Shown here: positions 1 to 6,329 of the stretch, piece by piece | Numbering within the stretch: position 1 is the stretch's first letter | Layout: each line of letters starts with the position of its first letter | Assembly: GCA_031266295.1 (NCBI GenBank) | Contig: JAISBH010000140.1 | Location: forward strand, 1 to 9,800 | Direction: 5' to 3' | Length of the DNA stretch: 9,800 nt | From: Oscillospiraceae bacterium | Lineage (GTDB): Bacteria; Bacillota; Clostridia; Christensenellales; Aristaeellaceae | Notes under the pieces: generated by a model | Told to the model about the DNA's origin: nothing | Databases searched by the model: none | The model's input: the letters and a program-made list of their open reading frames with translations, nothing else | Translations under genes and position numbers: made by a program

Positions 1-420
1 CCCGCCCATCCGGCCAGCTCGTCCACCGTAAAGCTGATCCGCGCCGCGCTTGATCAAGGCAAGCTAGTATGCGTGCCGCGCATACTAGCGGAACCGGGAC
101 TGATGGAAGCCGTCATATATAACGGCGGATCTCTGCCGAGCGGCAGATACGGCATTCCGTCGCCGTCTGACGCGACTGTGGTCTCGCCTGAATCGATTGA
201 TCTGATTATCGTCCCCGGCCTGGCGTTCGATTTTAGCGGCTCTAGAATCGGGCGGGGCGGCGGGTATTATGATCGCTTTCTTGCTAGGTGTCCAGCGTAT
301 CGTATCGCGCCGGCGTTCGAGTGCCAGGTGCGCGATCATATCGACGTCAATCCATGGGATCAGCGGATGCACGCGCTCGCGCTGCCGGACGGTTTGATTG
401 TTATAGGAGATAGAGTATGA
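1..420 (+). CDS. 5-formyltetrahydrofolate cyclo-ligase, C-terminal part (5' end outside window)
   Basis: Enzyme of folate metabolism that converts 5-formyltetrahydrofolate to 5,10-methenyltetrahydrofolate with ATP hydrolysis, in the cytosol. The reading frame is open from the first base, so the visible 139 residues are the C-terminal portion; the family is usually about 180-200 residues, so roughly 50 are missing upstream. The clearest signature is GRGGGYYDRFLAR, encoded near 250-288, the glycine/tyrosine-rich substrate and nucleotide binding motif of this family. It is preceded by DLIIVPGLAFD, another conserved block, and by the KLIRAALDQGK helix that in the family leads into a conserved proline strand. 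An internal GTG at 73 is not the true start because family-like sequence continues upstream of it. The stop codon overlaps the next start as ATGA (417-420), implying translational coupling. Identification is confident; only the N-terminus cannot be judged. Confidence 0.93.
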   Translation, partial: PAHPASSSTVKLIRAALDQGKLVCVPRILAEPGLMEAVIYNGGSLPSGRYGIPSPSDATVVSPESIDLIIVPGLAFDFSGSRIGRGGGYYDRFLARCPAYRIAPAFECQVRDHIDVNPWDQRMHALALPDGLIVIGDRV

Positions 421-1193
421 GTCAGAATGGTAAGGGCAGTTCGGTTGGGCGACGCCCGCGCGGAGGGGTTGGCACTGTCGCGCTGAAGATACTGGGTTTC
501 ACCGCCGTGCTGGGGTTTCTGGGGCTGATGTTCGCCCCGGTGCTGATGAGCGATAACGCCGCGCTGCGCACTATCATGAACGTCGCTACGCTGCTGGGTG
601 CGGGCGCGCTGTACTTCCAGCTCGGAGCGTCGGCGGGCGAGGACGACTGCAAGACGGACTTCCTGCGCGTTAAGGCGAAAGCCATTACCCCGGACGCTTT
701 GCGCGCTCCGCAGGCATACTCGCGCGGCAAAACGCTGCTGGGCGCGCTGCTGGGCGCATCGCCGTTCATCATATTGGGCGTCGTCGTCGCAATTAATGCC
801 GTTCCGTACACATACACGCTGCAAGATCTGCCTAGCTGGCTGAACGCGTACATGCGTCAGCCGGACGTGGGCCGTGCGCTGGAGTATTACAACCGTGAGA
901 TCGTCACGCCGATAACCGACTGGCTGCGCATCGGCGTGCGGTTCGCGATACTGCCGTTTGTGTACTTGATCGCGCCGATGGGCGACGAGGCGTCATTGCT
1001 GCTGGATCGCTTCAGTCCGCTGCTGATGCTGCCGCTGCCCGCGTGCTACGCGATCGGCTACTTAATAGGACCTGCACGATTCGATAAGACTCGCAAGTTC
1101 ATCGAATCCGTGAAATCCAAACCACGCATGCGCCTGAAAAAAAAGGTACATGAAGCACGCAAACGCAAAGACGATCACAACCAGCTTATTTAA
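417..1193 (+). CDS. Unrecognised polytopic membrane protein with basic C-terminal tail
   Basis: I do not recognise this 258-residue protein. Five hydrophobic stretches can be seen at about residues 21-43, 50-70, 105-128, 170-186 and 198-218, so it is very probably an integral membrane protein. The N-terminus is short and basic (GRRPRGG around 11-17). The C-terminus after residue 221 is strongly basic, with runs such as RLKKK and ARKRK, which would favour a cytoplasmic location by the positive-inside rule. An acidic patch (GEDD, 74-77) follows the second hydrophobic segment. No catalytic motif is evident. It overlaps the folate gene by 4 bases and ends 3 bases before rsmD, so it belongs to the same operon. 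Codon and base use match the neighbours, giving no sign of transfer. Membrane location is well supported; function is unknown. Confidence 0.8.
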   Translation: MSQNGKGSSVGRRPRGGVGTVALKILGFTAVLGFLGLMFAPVLMSDNAALRTIMNVATLLGAGALYFQLGASAGEDDCKTDFLRVKAKAITPDALRAPQAYSRGKTLLGALLGASPFIILGVVVAINAVPYTYTLQDLPSWLNAYMRQPDVGRALEYYNREIVTPITDWLRIGVRFAILPFVYLIAPMGDEASLLLDRFSPLLMLPLPACYAIGYLIGPARFDKTRKFIESVKSKPRMRLKKKVHEARKRKDDHNQLI

Positions 1194-1196
1194 CGG

Positions 1197-1754
1197 ATGC
1201 GAATTATAGGCGGAACCGCTCGCGGACGACCTCTGGCCGCGCCGGACGGACGGGATACGCGTCCTACGCGCGACATGGTTCGCGAGGCGCTGTTTGACAT
1301 CTTGACCGGGCGCGTGGAGGGTGCGCGGGTGTTGGATGCGTTCGCGGGTTCAGGCGCGCTGGCGCTCGAGGCGATCAGCCGAGGCGCGGCCACTGCAGTA
1401 ATGGCGGAGTGTTCGCCTAAGGCTGCCGCCGTCATCCGGCGCAATATCGCGGCTGTCGGTATGGCCGAGCACACGCGGCTGATTGCGATCGAATGGGAAC
1501 GCGCGGCGCGAACCCTTCACTCTGAAGGTGCGCGCTTCGACTTGATTCTGCTAGATCCGCCCTATGCCTGGCCGGACGCACGGGGGTTGTTGGCCGTTGC
1601 CGCGACGCTGGCCGCTCCCGGCGCGTGGATTACGCTGGAGCATGGCCGAGGCGATTCGCCCGATCCACCCGACGGTTTGACGCTCGTTAAATCGCGTTCG
1701 TACGGCGATACCACGCTTAGTTTTTATGAGGTTCCAGAGACTTTGGGGCCATAA
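1197..1754 (+). CDS. rsmD: 16S rRNA (guanine(966)-N(2))-methyltransferase RsmD
   Basis: Methylates N2 of guanine 966 in 16S rRNA, using S-adenosylmethionine, on assembled 30S particles. The 185-residue length is typical of the family. The N-terminus MRIIGGTARGRPL, followed by TRPTRDMVREALFDIL, is the characteristic RsmD opening. The SAM-binding motif I is DAFAGSGALALEA (47-59), and the catalytic N-methyltransferase motif IV is DPPY (120-123). A late block YGDTTLSFYE (169-178) matches the end of the Rossmann-like domain. The start at 1197 lies 3 bases after the upstream stop and has no clear ribosome binding site, so it probably depends on re-initiation by ribosomes finishing the membrane protein gene. 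The rsmD-coaD order is common in Gram-positive and other bacteria and supports the call. Confidence 0.96.
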   Translation: MRIIGGTARGRPLAAPDGRDTRPTRDMVREALFDILTGRVEGARVLDAFAGSGALALEAISRGAATAVMAECSPKAAAVIRRNIAAVGMAEHTRLIAIEWERAARTLHSEGARFDLILLDPPYAWPDARGLLAVAATLAAPGAWITLEHGRGDSPDPPDGLTLVKSRSYGDTTLSFYEVPETLGP

Positions 1755-1766
1755 AGGATAGTCGTT

Positions 1767-2279
1767 ATGAGCGTATGTTTGATACCCGGCAGCTACGACC
1801 CGATCACACGCGGGCATGTGGACGTCATACAGCGCGCCGCTGTTTTGTTCAGCGACGTGGTCGTCGCGATACTGCGCAATCCGGAAAAGCCCGGATGGCT
1901 TACGTGGGATCAGCGCGAGGCGCTGGCGAGGGCGGCGCTGTCCGGTATTCAGGGCGTGAGCGTCATTCAGTTCGAGGGATTGGCGGTGGACTGCGCGCGC
2001 GCGAGCGGCGCGCGGGTAATCGCGCGGGGGATCAGGTCGATCCAGGATTTCGAGTATGAGGCGGCCATGGCGCGAGCTAACCGCGAGTTGTCGGGCGTTG
2101 ATTCAATCGAGACCATATTCCTCGCGGCGGATCCTTCGCTTGCGCACTGGTCCAGCAGCGCGGCGCGGCAGCTGGCGGCGTTCGGGGGGACGCTCGCGGC
2201 TGTTATACCATCCGGATCGCTGGAATTATTAACGCAATATATACTAGATATGCGCAGAACGGCAAGGGGGAAGAGTTAA
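1767..2279 (+). CDS. coaD: Phosphopantetheine adenylyltransferase CoaD
   Basis: Catalyses the penultimate step of coenzyme A synthesis: 4'-phosphopantetheine plus ATP gives dephospho-CoA and pyrophosphate. The 170 residues begin with PGSYDPITRGH (7-17), which contains the nucleotidyltransferase T/HxGH motif (TRGH, 14-17) used to bind ATP. Other family blocks are FEGLAVD (69-75), RGIR (88-91) with SIQDFEYE (91-98), and WSSSAARQLAAFGG (128-141), the counterpart of the family ISST-x-VR nucleotide loop. That loop reads SSSAAR here instead of the usual SSTxVR, a conservative variation. The start is supported by AAAGGA at 1753-1758, eight bases before the ATG and overlapping the rsmD stop. The product feeds the CoA pool used by the phosphate acetyltransferase encoded later in the window, though the two are in separate transcription units. 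Confidence 0.96.
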   Translation: MSVCLIPGSYDPITRGHVDVIQRAAVLFSDVVVAILRNPEKPGWLTWDQREALARAALSGIQGVSVIQFEGLAVDCARASGARVIARGIRSIQDFEYEAAMARANRELSGVDSIETIFLAADPSLAHWSSSAARQLAAFGGTLAAVIPSGSLELLTQYILDMRRTARGKS

Positions 2280-2864
2280 ATGGAGATGGAAGTTTATAAC
2301 CTGCTCAACGAGCTGGAGGGTATGCTGGAGAATTGCAGGAAGGTGCCGTTCGCGGCGTCGTACATGATCGACCGCGACGCGGCGCTGGAAGTGGTGACGG
2401 CGATCCGCGACGCGCTGCCGGTGGAATATCGCGACGCGCTTAATCTGGTGCGTCAAGAGAGCCGGATCATCCAGAACGCGACACGCCAGGCTGACGGCAA
2501 GATCGCGGACGCGGACAGCCAGGCGCGAATGGTGCTGCAAGAGGCGCAGGACAAGGCGGATCAGCTGATAGCGGACGCGGAGTCGCACGCGAAGGAGCGC
2601 GAGTCTCGTGCGGCGGATCAGGCCAACAGGACGCTCGAGGCTGCCGAACGCAAGGCCGAGGAGCGTACAAACCAGACGGCTATACTGAAGCGCGCGGAAT
2701 CGCAAGCCAACGAGTTGATTCAGAAAGCGCAAGGCGACGCCCAGCGCGTTTACTTGGCGAACCTGGATTACTGCGAGGATCTGTTAAAACAGGTCGAGGA
2801 CAAGGCCATTGAGATAGCGGACAAACTGCGGCAGAGCCGAAACGAACTGGCGGAAGGGCGATAA
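2280..2864 (+). CDS. Coiled-coil protein, ATP synthase b/H-subunit-like, of unknown role
   Basis: A 194-residue protein with a short globular-looking N-terminus (1-50, MEVYNLLNELEGMLENC) followed by a long, highly charged Ala/Glu/Lys/Arg-rich helix from about residue 55 to 187 that should form a coiled coil. It has no signal peptide and no membrane segment, so it is expected in the cytosol or attached to another protein. Similar proteins lie directly after coaD in many clostridial genomes and are often labelled 'ATPase' or V-type ATPase subunit H-like because of the heptad pattern; this label reflects composition, not demonstrated activity. No Walker motif is present. The ATG immediately follows the coaD stop codon (2277-2279), with GGGGGAAGAG just upstream as ribosome binding site, so the two genes are translationally coupled. 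It is the last gene of the operon. A DivIVA-like or scaffold role is possible but unproven. Confidence 0.85.
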   Translation: MEMEVYNLLNELEGMLENCRKVPFAASYMIDRDAALEVVTAIRDALPVEYRDALNLVRQESRIIQNATRQADGKIADADSQARMVLQEAQDKADQLIADAESHAKERESRAADQANRTLEAAERKAEERTNQTAILKRAESQANELIQKAQGDAQRVYLANLDYCEDLLKQVEDKAIEIADKLRQSRNELAEGR

Positions 2865-2880
2865 TTCTTGCTGTACCCTT

Positions 2881-2986
2881 CTCTGTCGACTGCGGGCGGC
2901 GTCTCTCCCTAAGGGGACGTTGGTTACGCGTTTAATAACCAACCCTCATCGCCCCTTTATATATCGACGCCGCCTCAGCGGCAGAG
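2881..2986. repeat. Long imperfect inverted repeat (fold-back) between convergent operons
   Basis: Three nested stems can be drawn by eye. The outer arm 2881-2903 pairs with 2966-2986, including nine perfect pairs (GGCGGCGTC at 2895-2903 with GACGCCGCC at 2966-2974), then continues outward with two bulged bases and G-T pairs. The middle arm AAGGGG (2911-2916) pairs with CCCCTT (2952-2957). The apical arm GTTGGTTA (2919-2926) pairs with TAACCAAC (2936-2943) around a 9-base loop. It sits entirely in the gap between the end of the coiled-coil gene and the end of the UspA-like gene on the other strand. It could be a bidirectional terminator, a transcript-stabilising structure or a copy of a dispersed palindromic element; the sequence alone does not decide. 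Confidence 0.7.
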
Positions 2987-3008
2987 GGAGAGATTCCTCT
3001 GCCTCTTA
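2980..3008 (+). terminator. Possible transcription terminator hairpin after the rsmD-coaD operon
   Basis: A perfect 8-bp stem GGCAGAGG (2980-2987) / CCTCTGCC (2996-3003) with an 8-base loop is followed on the plus strand by TCTTATAATT. The T-tract is weak, so this is only a candidate intrinsic terminator for the upstream operon. Its left arm is also used by the outer stem of the larger fold-back at 2881-2986, so the two structures are mutually exclusive. The minus-strand gene ends within the same bases (stop at 3006-3008). Confidence 0.4.
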
Positions 3009-3395
3009 TAATTCCGTATGAATGCGTATGCCCGGCAGCCTTGCCGCCAGCGCCTCGCCGAACGGACGCGCCGTTCCGGCGACCGACGACCCCAGCACCA
3101 CGCACTGCGCGCCTATCTTCACCGCCAGCGCGGCAATCGCCTCCAGCGGTCTATCGTTATGCTCGACGATCATATCCGCGCTGAACGCCCGCGCCGTCCT
3201 ATACAGAAAATCCAGCGCCTGCGCGTCGTCCGTCCCGCACTCGCCGTATAGCAGCGGCTGATCCATCGGCGCAACATGCACCACCGACAGCTCACCGCTG
3301 TCGGCGATTATGCTGCCCGCGCGTATCAGTCTCTCACACTGACGCTGCGCCGTTACGCATACCATTACGCGCATCGGCTTATGTCCGCCGCTCAT
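3006..3395 (-). CDS. UspA/KdpD-like universal-stress-domain protein
   Basis: A 129-residue single-domain protein resembling the universal stress protein fold, closest in feel to the Usp domain of KdpD sensor kinases. The opening strand MRVMVCVTAQ (8-17) is followed by RLIRAGSIIA (22-31), the typical first helix, then LSVVHVAP (36-43). A late segment IGAQCVVLGSS (94-104) with PFGEALAARLPGIRIHTEL at the end corresponds to the nucleotide-loop strand and last strand. The usual ATP motif G-2x-G-9x-G-S/T is not evident, so nucleotide binding is uncertain. The start is set at 3395 because that ATG overlaps the upstream stop as ATGA and has GGAG seven bases before it (3403-3406); longer in-frame starts up to 3482 would give a non-family, arginine-rich extension that is antisense-like. 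It is co-translated with the membrane protein upstream. Role in stress or signalling is inferred from the fold only. Confidence 0.75.
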   Translation of the reverse strand: MSGGHKPMRVMVCVTAQRQCERLIRAGSIIADSGELSVVHVAPMDQPLLYGECGTDDAQALDFLYRTARAFSADMIVEHNDRPLEAIAALAVKIGAQCVVLGSSVAGTARPFGEALAARLPGIRIHTEL

Positions 3396-3931
3396 GATAG
3401 GACTCCATCGCCGTGCCGAACGCTCAGCGCGATAACATCGTTGCCATGCGCCGTGATGTTTAGCATGTCGCCGATCTGCCATTCAGGCATCGGCTTCTGC
3501 GCGTCCCAGTAGAGCAGCCGCTCGTCCTTCGGATCATCGGCGGCGCCAACGTTCACCACGAACGGATAACAGTCGATCCCCTCACGAAACGTGATCTGTC
3601 CGTCGTTCACCCGCGCCAACCGTCCCACAACCGACCTGGACAGCCCAGTGTGTATCTCCCGCATGTGGCGGCGGTACGCCAACACCGGGGTGACCTTCAT
3701 TCCCCATAGGAAGATGCCCAGTCCCCCAAGTGTGACCGTAACCAGCATCGTCGCCCACTGGATACGCGGCGCGATCGTCGGCATCAGCGCCGCCGCAGTC
3801 ACGCCCGCGAACACCCCAGCCGCGGCCCACGATCGCTTCAACTGCCTCGACAGCGCCGCCTCATCATCGGCGGTGTATACCGCGTCGGGATTATCTAGCA
3901 CCGGGAACGTTTGTCCTTTATTCTGCGCCAT
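3392..3931 (-). CDS. Unrecognised two-helix membrane protein with C-terminal soluble domain
   Basis: Not recognised. With the start at 3931 it has 179 residues: an acidic, soluble N-terminus (1-33), two hydrophobic segments at about 35-55 and 59-85, and a roughly 90-residue C-terminal domain. The C-terminal domain alternates short hydrophobic strands (VVGRLARV, ITFREG, YPFVVNVG, LLYWDA, GDMLNITAHGNDVIALSV), suggesting a small beta-barrel such as an OB- or SH3-like fold. No catalytic motif is seen. The ATG at 3931 is preferred because GGGGGA at 3938-3943 is six bases before it; the alternative ATG at 3937, two codons upstream, is only directly adjacent to that sequence. Its stop overlaps the start of the UspA-like gene, so the two proteins are probably made together and may act together, for example as a membrane partner for the soluble domain. 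That pairing is inference. Confidence 0.75.
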   Translation of the reverse strand: MAQNKGQTFPVLDNPDAVYTADDEAALSRQLKRSWAAAGVFAGVTAAALMPTIAPRIQWATMLVTVTLGGLGIFLWGMKVTPVLAYRRHMREIHTGLSRSVVGRLARVNDGQITFREGIDCYPFVVNVGAADDPKDERLLYWDAQKPMPEWQIGDMLNITAHGNDVIALSVRHGDGVLS

Positions 3932-3937
3932 GTCCAT

Positions 3938-3943
3938 TCCCCC
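3938..3943 (-). promoter_or_regulatory. Ribosome binding site deciding the start of the membrane protein gene
   Basis: Read on the minus strand this is GGGGGA, six bases before ATG 3931 but immediately next to ATG 3937. Normal spacing favours 3931. An AT-rich CATAAT lies just upstream on the minus strand but lacks a matching -35, so no promoter is claimed. Confidence 0.55.
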
Positions 3944-4048
3944 ATATTATGATTGCGAATATAGTGCACATACCATAATCAAGACGATTAACACGGGCAA
4001 GAGTTTCCACCGAATTGCGCTCTCTTTGCATTGTTCACAATTCTATCG

Positions 4049-5203
4049 CTATTTGATTACAACCACGCTGGAAGTCAGTGAGCCGTCGCCCTTCCTACGT
4101 TCCAGCGACGCGGCGGTAAGCGAGGCAAGCGCCTCCGCTCGCATATCCAACCGAAATACCGGATCATACCGATACCGCCCGACTTTATGGATAATAGGTA
4201 TCCTTGAGCCTCCTCCTATCATCCTCATCAGAGGCCTCGCCGACTCACGAAACCCCAGCAGCCGCGCGTATCCCGGTTCGGGATGGGCCGCCGCCAGTTC
4301 CTTTGTAACGCCCAGCGCGGCCTGCACAAGTATTCGTGAAATTCTGGCGTAGGTATACCGCTTGCACTTCACCCGCGCTATCAGTTCCTCACGGGTTGCC
4401 GCAAAGCTGGCGGCGTCCAGTATCCTATTCTCCAACCCTTCGCCGACGTCCGCAGCCCGCTCCAAGGCTTCGGCGGACATTGTCCTCAACATGCCTATTA
4501 TAAATGAATCCATGTTCGCGGTAAATCTCAACGCGCCGTCCGCGCTGCTGATAATCTCATACACATTTCGCGGCACGTACGGCTTGACCGCGTCAGCATT
4601 GGGCAGCATCAAGCGCAGTTCGCTCGCCGACATGACAGCCAATCCATCCACAGCCGAACATGAACGCGGCGCGCGCTGGATCGCGACCGGCCGCATCGCG
4701 CTGTTCATCGATTCCAGCGCGCGCCGATACTCCACGCCCAATACCAAGTTGGGCATGTTGGGCAACCCCCGTGCCCGCGCGAACGACTCGCCCCGCGCCA
4801 ATCTTTCACGCAAACGTTCGACGACCGTCGGCTCGGACTCATCCAGCGCACACGCAGCGTCCAGCGCAGCGATATCCTCGCACCCGAATGACAGCCAGTC
4901 GCACACTCCCAGCGCGTCCAACAGCGCAACCGCACCTCGCGCGAACATCTTCGCGTCCCTTACCGCAAACAGCGTCGGCAATTCAAACACCACATCCGCG
5001 CCGCTCATCAGCGCCATGCGCGCGCGGACATGCGCATCCAACACCGCCGGTATCCCTCGCTGGGTAAACGCGCCGCTCATCACGCACACGATGTAATCGC
5101 ATCCCGTACGCGCGCGCGTCTCGCTCAGCTGATACGCGTGTCCATTGTGGAACGGGTTGTATTCGCATACGACTCCGGCGGTCAATCCCATTTTACACGT
5201 CAT
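4049..5203 (-). CDS. tmcAL: tRNA(Met) cytidine acetate ligase TmcAL (YlbM family)
   Basis: Nucleotidyltransferase-like enzyme that forms N4-acetylcytidine at wobble position 34 of elongator tRNA-Met, using acetate and ATP through an acetyl-adenylate; this activity is established for the Bacillus subtilis family member. The diagnostic N-terminal motif is EYNPFHNGH (14-22), which holds the HxGH-type ATP site. It is followed by MSGAFTQRGIPA (42-53; family MSGNFxQRGxPA), GADVVFELP (68-76) and FGCED (106-110). At 384 residues it is near the usual length of about 400. Two starts are possible: ATG 5203 (used here) and ATG 5191, which gives MGLTAGVV and fits the family N-terminus slightly better; neither has a clear ribosome binding site. 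It is transcribed away from pta-ackA, whose product acetate is its substrate. No strong terminator follows it. Confidence 0.94.
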   Translation of the reverse strand: MTCKMGLTAGVVCEYNPFHNGHAYQLSETRARTGCDYIVCVMSGAFTQRGIPAVLDAHVRARMALMSGADVVFELPTLFAVRDAKMFARGAVALLDALGVCDWLSFGCEDIAALDAACALDESEPTVVERLRERLARGESFARARGLPNMPNLVLGVEYRRALESMNSAMRPVAIQRAPRSCSAVDGLAVMSASELRLMLPNADAVKPYVPRNVYEIISSADGALRFTANMDSFIIGMLRTMSAEALERAADVGEGLENRILDAASFAATREELIARVKCKRYTYARISRILVQAALGVTKELAAAHPEPGYARLLGFRESARPLMRMIGGGSRIPIIHKVGRYRYDPVFRLDMRAEALASLTAASLERRKGDGSLTSSVVVIK

Positions 5204-5237
5204 TTGCGACTGAACAGTAAACGTTTTGTTACAGCCC

Positions 5238-5266
5238 TTTCAATTATTACTCCGATCGTGTACAAT
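5238..5266 (+). promoter_or_regulatory. Candidate promoter for pta-ackA
   Basis: TACAAT at 5261-5266 is a good -10 match. At 17-base spacing the -35 would be TTTCAA (5238-5243), which is a poor match to TTGACA. The AT-rich stretch 5221-5295 lies between divergent genes and is the only sensible place for both promoters. No clear operator for a known regulator is seen. Confidence 0.3.
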
Positions 5267-5305
5267 AACGAGGTTGCAATCAAACGAGTAAAATGTATCA
5301 CGGAT

Positions 5306-5312
5306 AGGGAGG
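5306..5312 (+). promoter_or_regulatory. pta: Ribosome binding site fixing the pta start
   Basis: AGGGAGG is seven bases before ATG 5320. It would overlap or abut an alternative upstream TTG at 5314, so ATG 5320 is the true start. Confidence 0.8.
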
Positions 5313-5319
5313 ATTGTCC

Positions 5320-6318
5320 ATGCCGATATTGGATTCCATCAACGAGAAGGCCCGCACGGCACAAAAACACATCGTGCTGGCCGAAGGCGGCGAACCGCGC
5401 ACCGTTCAAGCCGCAGCGCGGATCACCCGAGACGGATTGGCGAAGATAACGCTGTTAGGGGATCCCTCGACGATCAAGGCCGAGGCCGCGAAGCATGGCT
5501 CCGACATCAGCGCGTGCGCGATAATCGATCCCGAGACATCCGAGTTGACGCCTAAATACGCCGATGCGTTGTATGAGCTGCGCAAAGCGAAAGGCATGAC
5601 ACCCGAGCAGGCCGCGAAGCTGGCGAAAGATCCCCTATACTTCGGCACGCTGATGATCAAGCTGGGCCACGCTGACGGCATGGTCACAGGCGCTGTGCAC
5701 TCGACTGGCGATGTGCTGCGCCCCGCGCTGCAGATCATCAAGACGAAGCCCGGCATATCGGTCGTCTCCTCCTGCTTCCTGATGGAACTGCCGGATAATC
5801 AATACGCGCCGGACGGACTACTGGTGTTCGGCGACTGCGCCGTCATCCCCGACCCGAGCGCGGATGAGCTGGCGGCGATCGCCATAGCCAGCGCGGACAC
5901 GGCCAAGACGCTTGGCGGATTGGATCCCAAGGTCGCCCTGCTCTCCTTCTCCACGAAGGGCAGCGCGAAGCATGACCGCGTCACCAAGGTGCAGGAGGCC
6001 ACGGCGAAGGCGAAATCCCTCGCGCCTGATCTCAAGCTAGACGGCGAGCTGCAGGCTGACGCTGCACTGGTCGAATCCATAGGACAGCTGAAATCCCCCG
6101 GCTCCCCAGTAGCGGGCCGCGCGAACGTGCTGGTCTTCCCCGATCTGGGCGCGGGCAATATTGGGTACAAGCTGGTTCAGCGCCTTAGCGGAGCGGAGGC
6201 ATACGGCCCGATCATACAGGGTCTGGCCAAGCCGGTCAACGACCTATCGCGCGGCTGCAGCGTTGGCGACATAGTCGCGATGACGGCTATCACAGCAGCG
6301 CTGGCCGCAGCCGAGTGA
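5320..6318 (+). CDS. pta: Phosphate acetyltransferase
   Basis: Catalyses acetyl-CoA + phosphate to acetyl phosphate + CoA in the cytosol, the first step of fermentative acetate formation. The 332-residue length identifies the short Pta class that has only the catalytic PTA_PTB domain, without the N-terminal DRTGG/regulatory extension of the enterobacterial enzyme. Conserved blocks in order are IVLAEGGEPRTVQAA near the N-terminus, ADGMVTGAVHSTGDVLRPALQ, LLSFSTKGSAKHDRV, NVLVFPDLGAGNIGYKLVQRL and GPIIQGLAKPVNDLSRGCSVGDIV; the last two are the phosphate/CoA site signature of the family. The start at 5320 has a strong ribosome binding site. The gene ends 11 bases before the ackA ATG, so the two are co-transcribed in the usual pta-ackA order. 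Confidence 0.97.
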   Translation: MPILDSINEKARTAQKHIVLAEGGEPRTVQAAARITRDGLAKITLLGDPSTIKAEAAKHGSDISACAIIDPETSELTPKYADALYELRKAKGMTPEQAAKLAKDPLYFGTLMIKLGHADGMVTGAVHSTGDVLRPALQIIKTKPGISVVSSCFLMELPDNQYAPDGLLVFGDCAVIPDPSADELAAIAIASADTAKTLGGLDPKVALLSFSTKGSAKHDRVTKVQEATAKAKSLAPDLKLDGELQADAALVESIGQLKSPGSPVAGRANVLVFPDLGAGNIGYKLVQRLSGAEAYGPIIQGLAKPVNDLSRGCSVGDIVAMTAITAALAAAE

Positions 6319-6329
6319 GGGTGAGTCAT

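Noticed and set aside
360..853. Minus-strand open frames of 143 and 154 codons opposite the membrane protein gene
   Set aside because: Arg- or Ser/Pro-rich translations without motif or ribosome binding site, antisense to a gene that fits the operon.
4030..4041. ATTGT-TC-ACAAT inverted repeat between tmcAL and the membrane protein gene
   Set aside because: Only 5-bp arms in AT-rich sequence, with no match to a full Rex or FNR operator; likely chance.
3591..4352. 253-codon plus-strand open frame crossing the membrane protein gene, the intergenic gap and the end of tmcAL
   Set aside because: It is antisense to two better-supported genes, has no family motif and a Ser/Thr/Ala-rich composition typical of the opposite strand of GC-rich genes.
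4362..5096. 244-codon plus-strand open frame inside tmcAL
   Set aside because: Fully antisense to a confident TmcAL gene and shows no motif of its own; a result of high GC and few stop codons.
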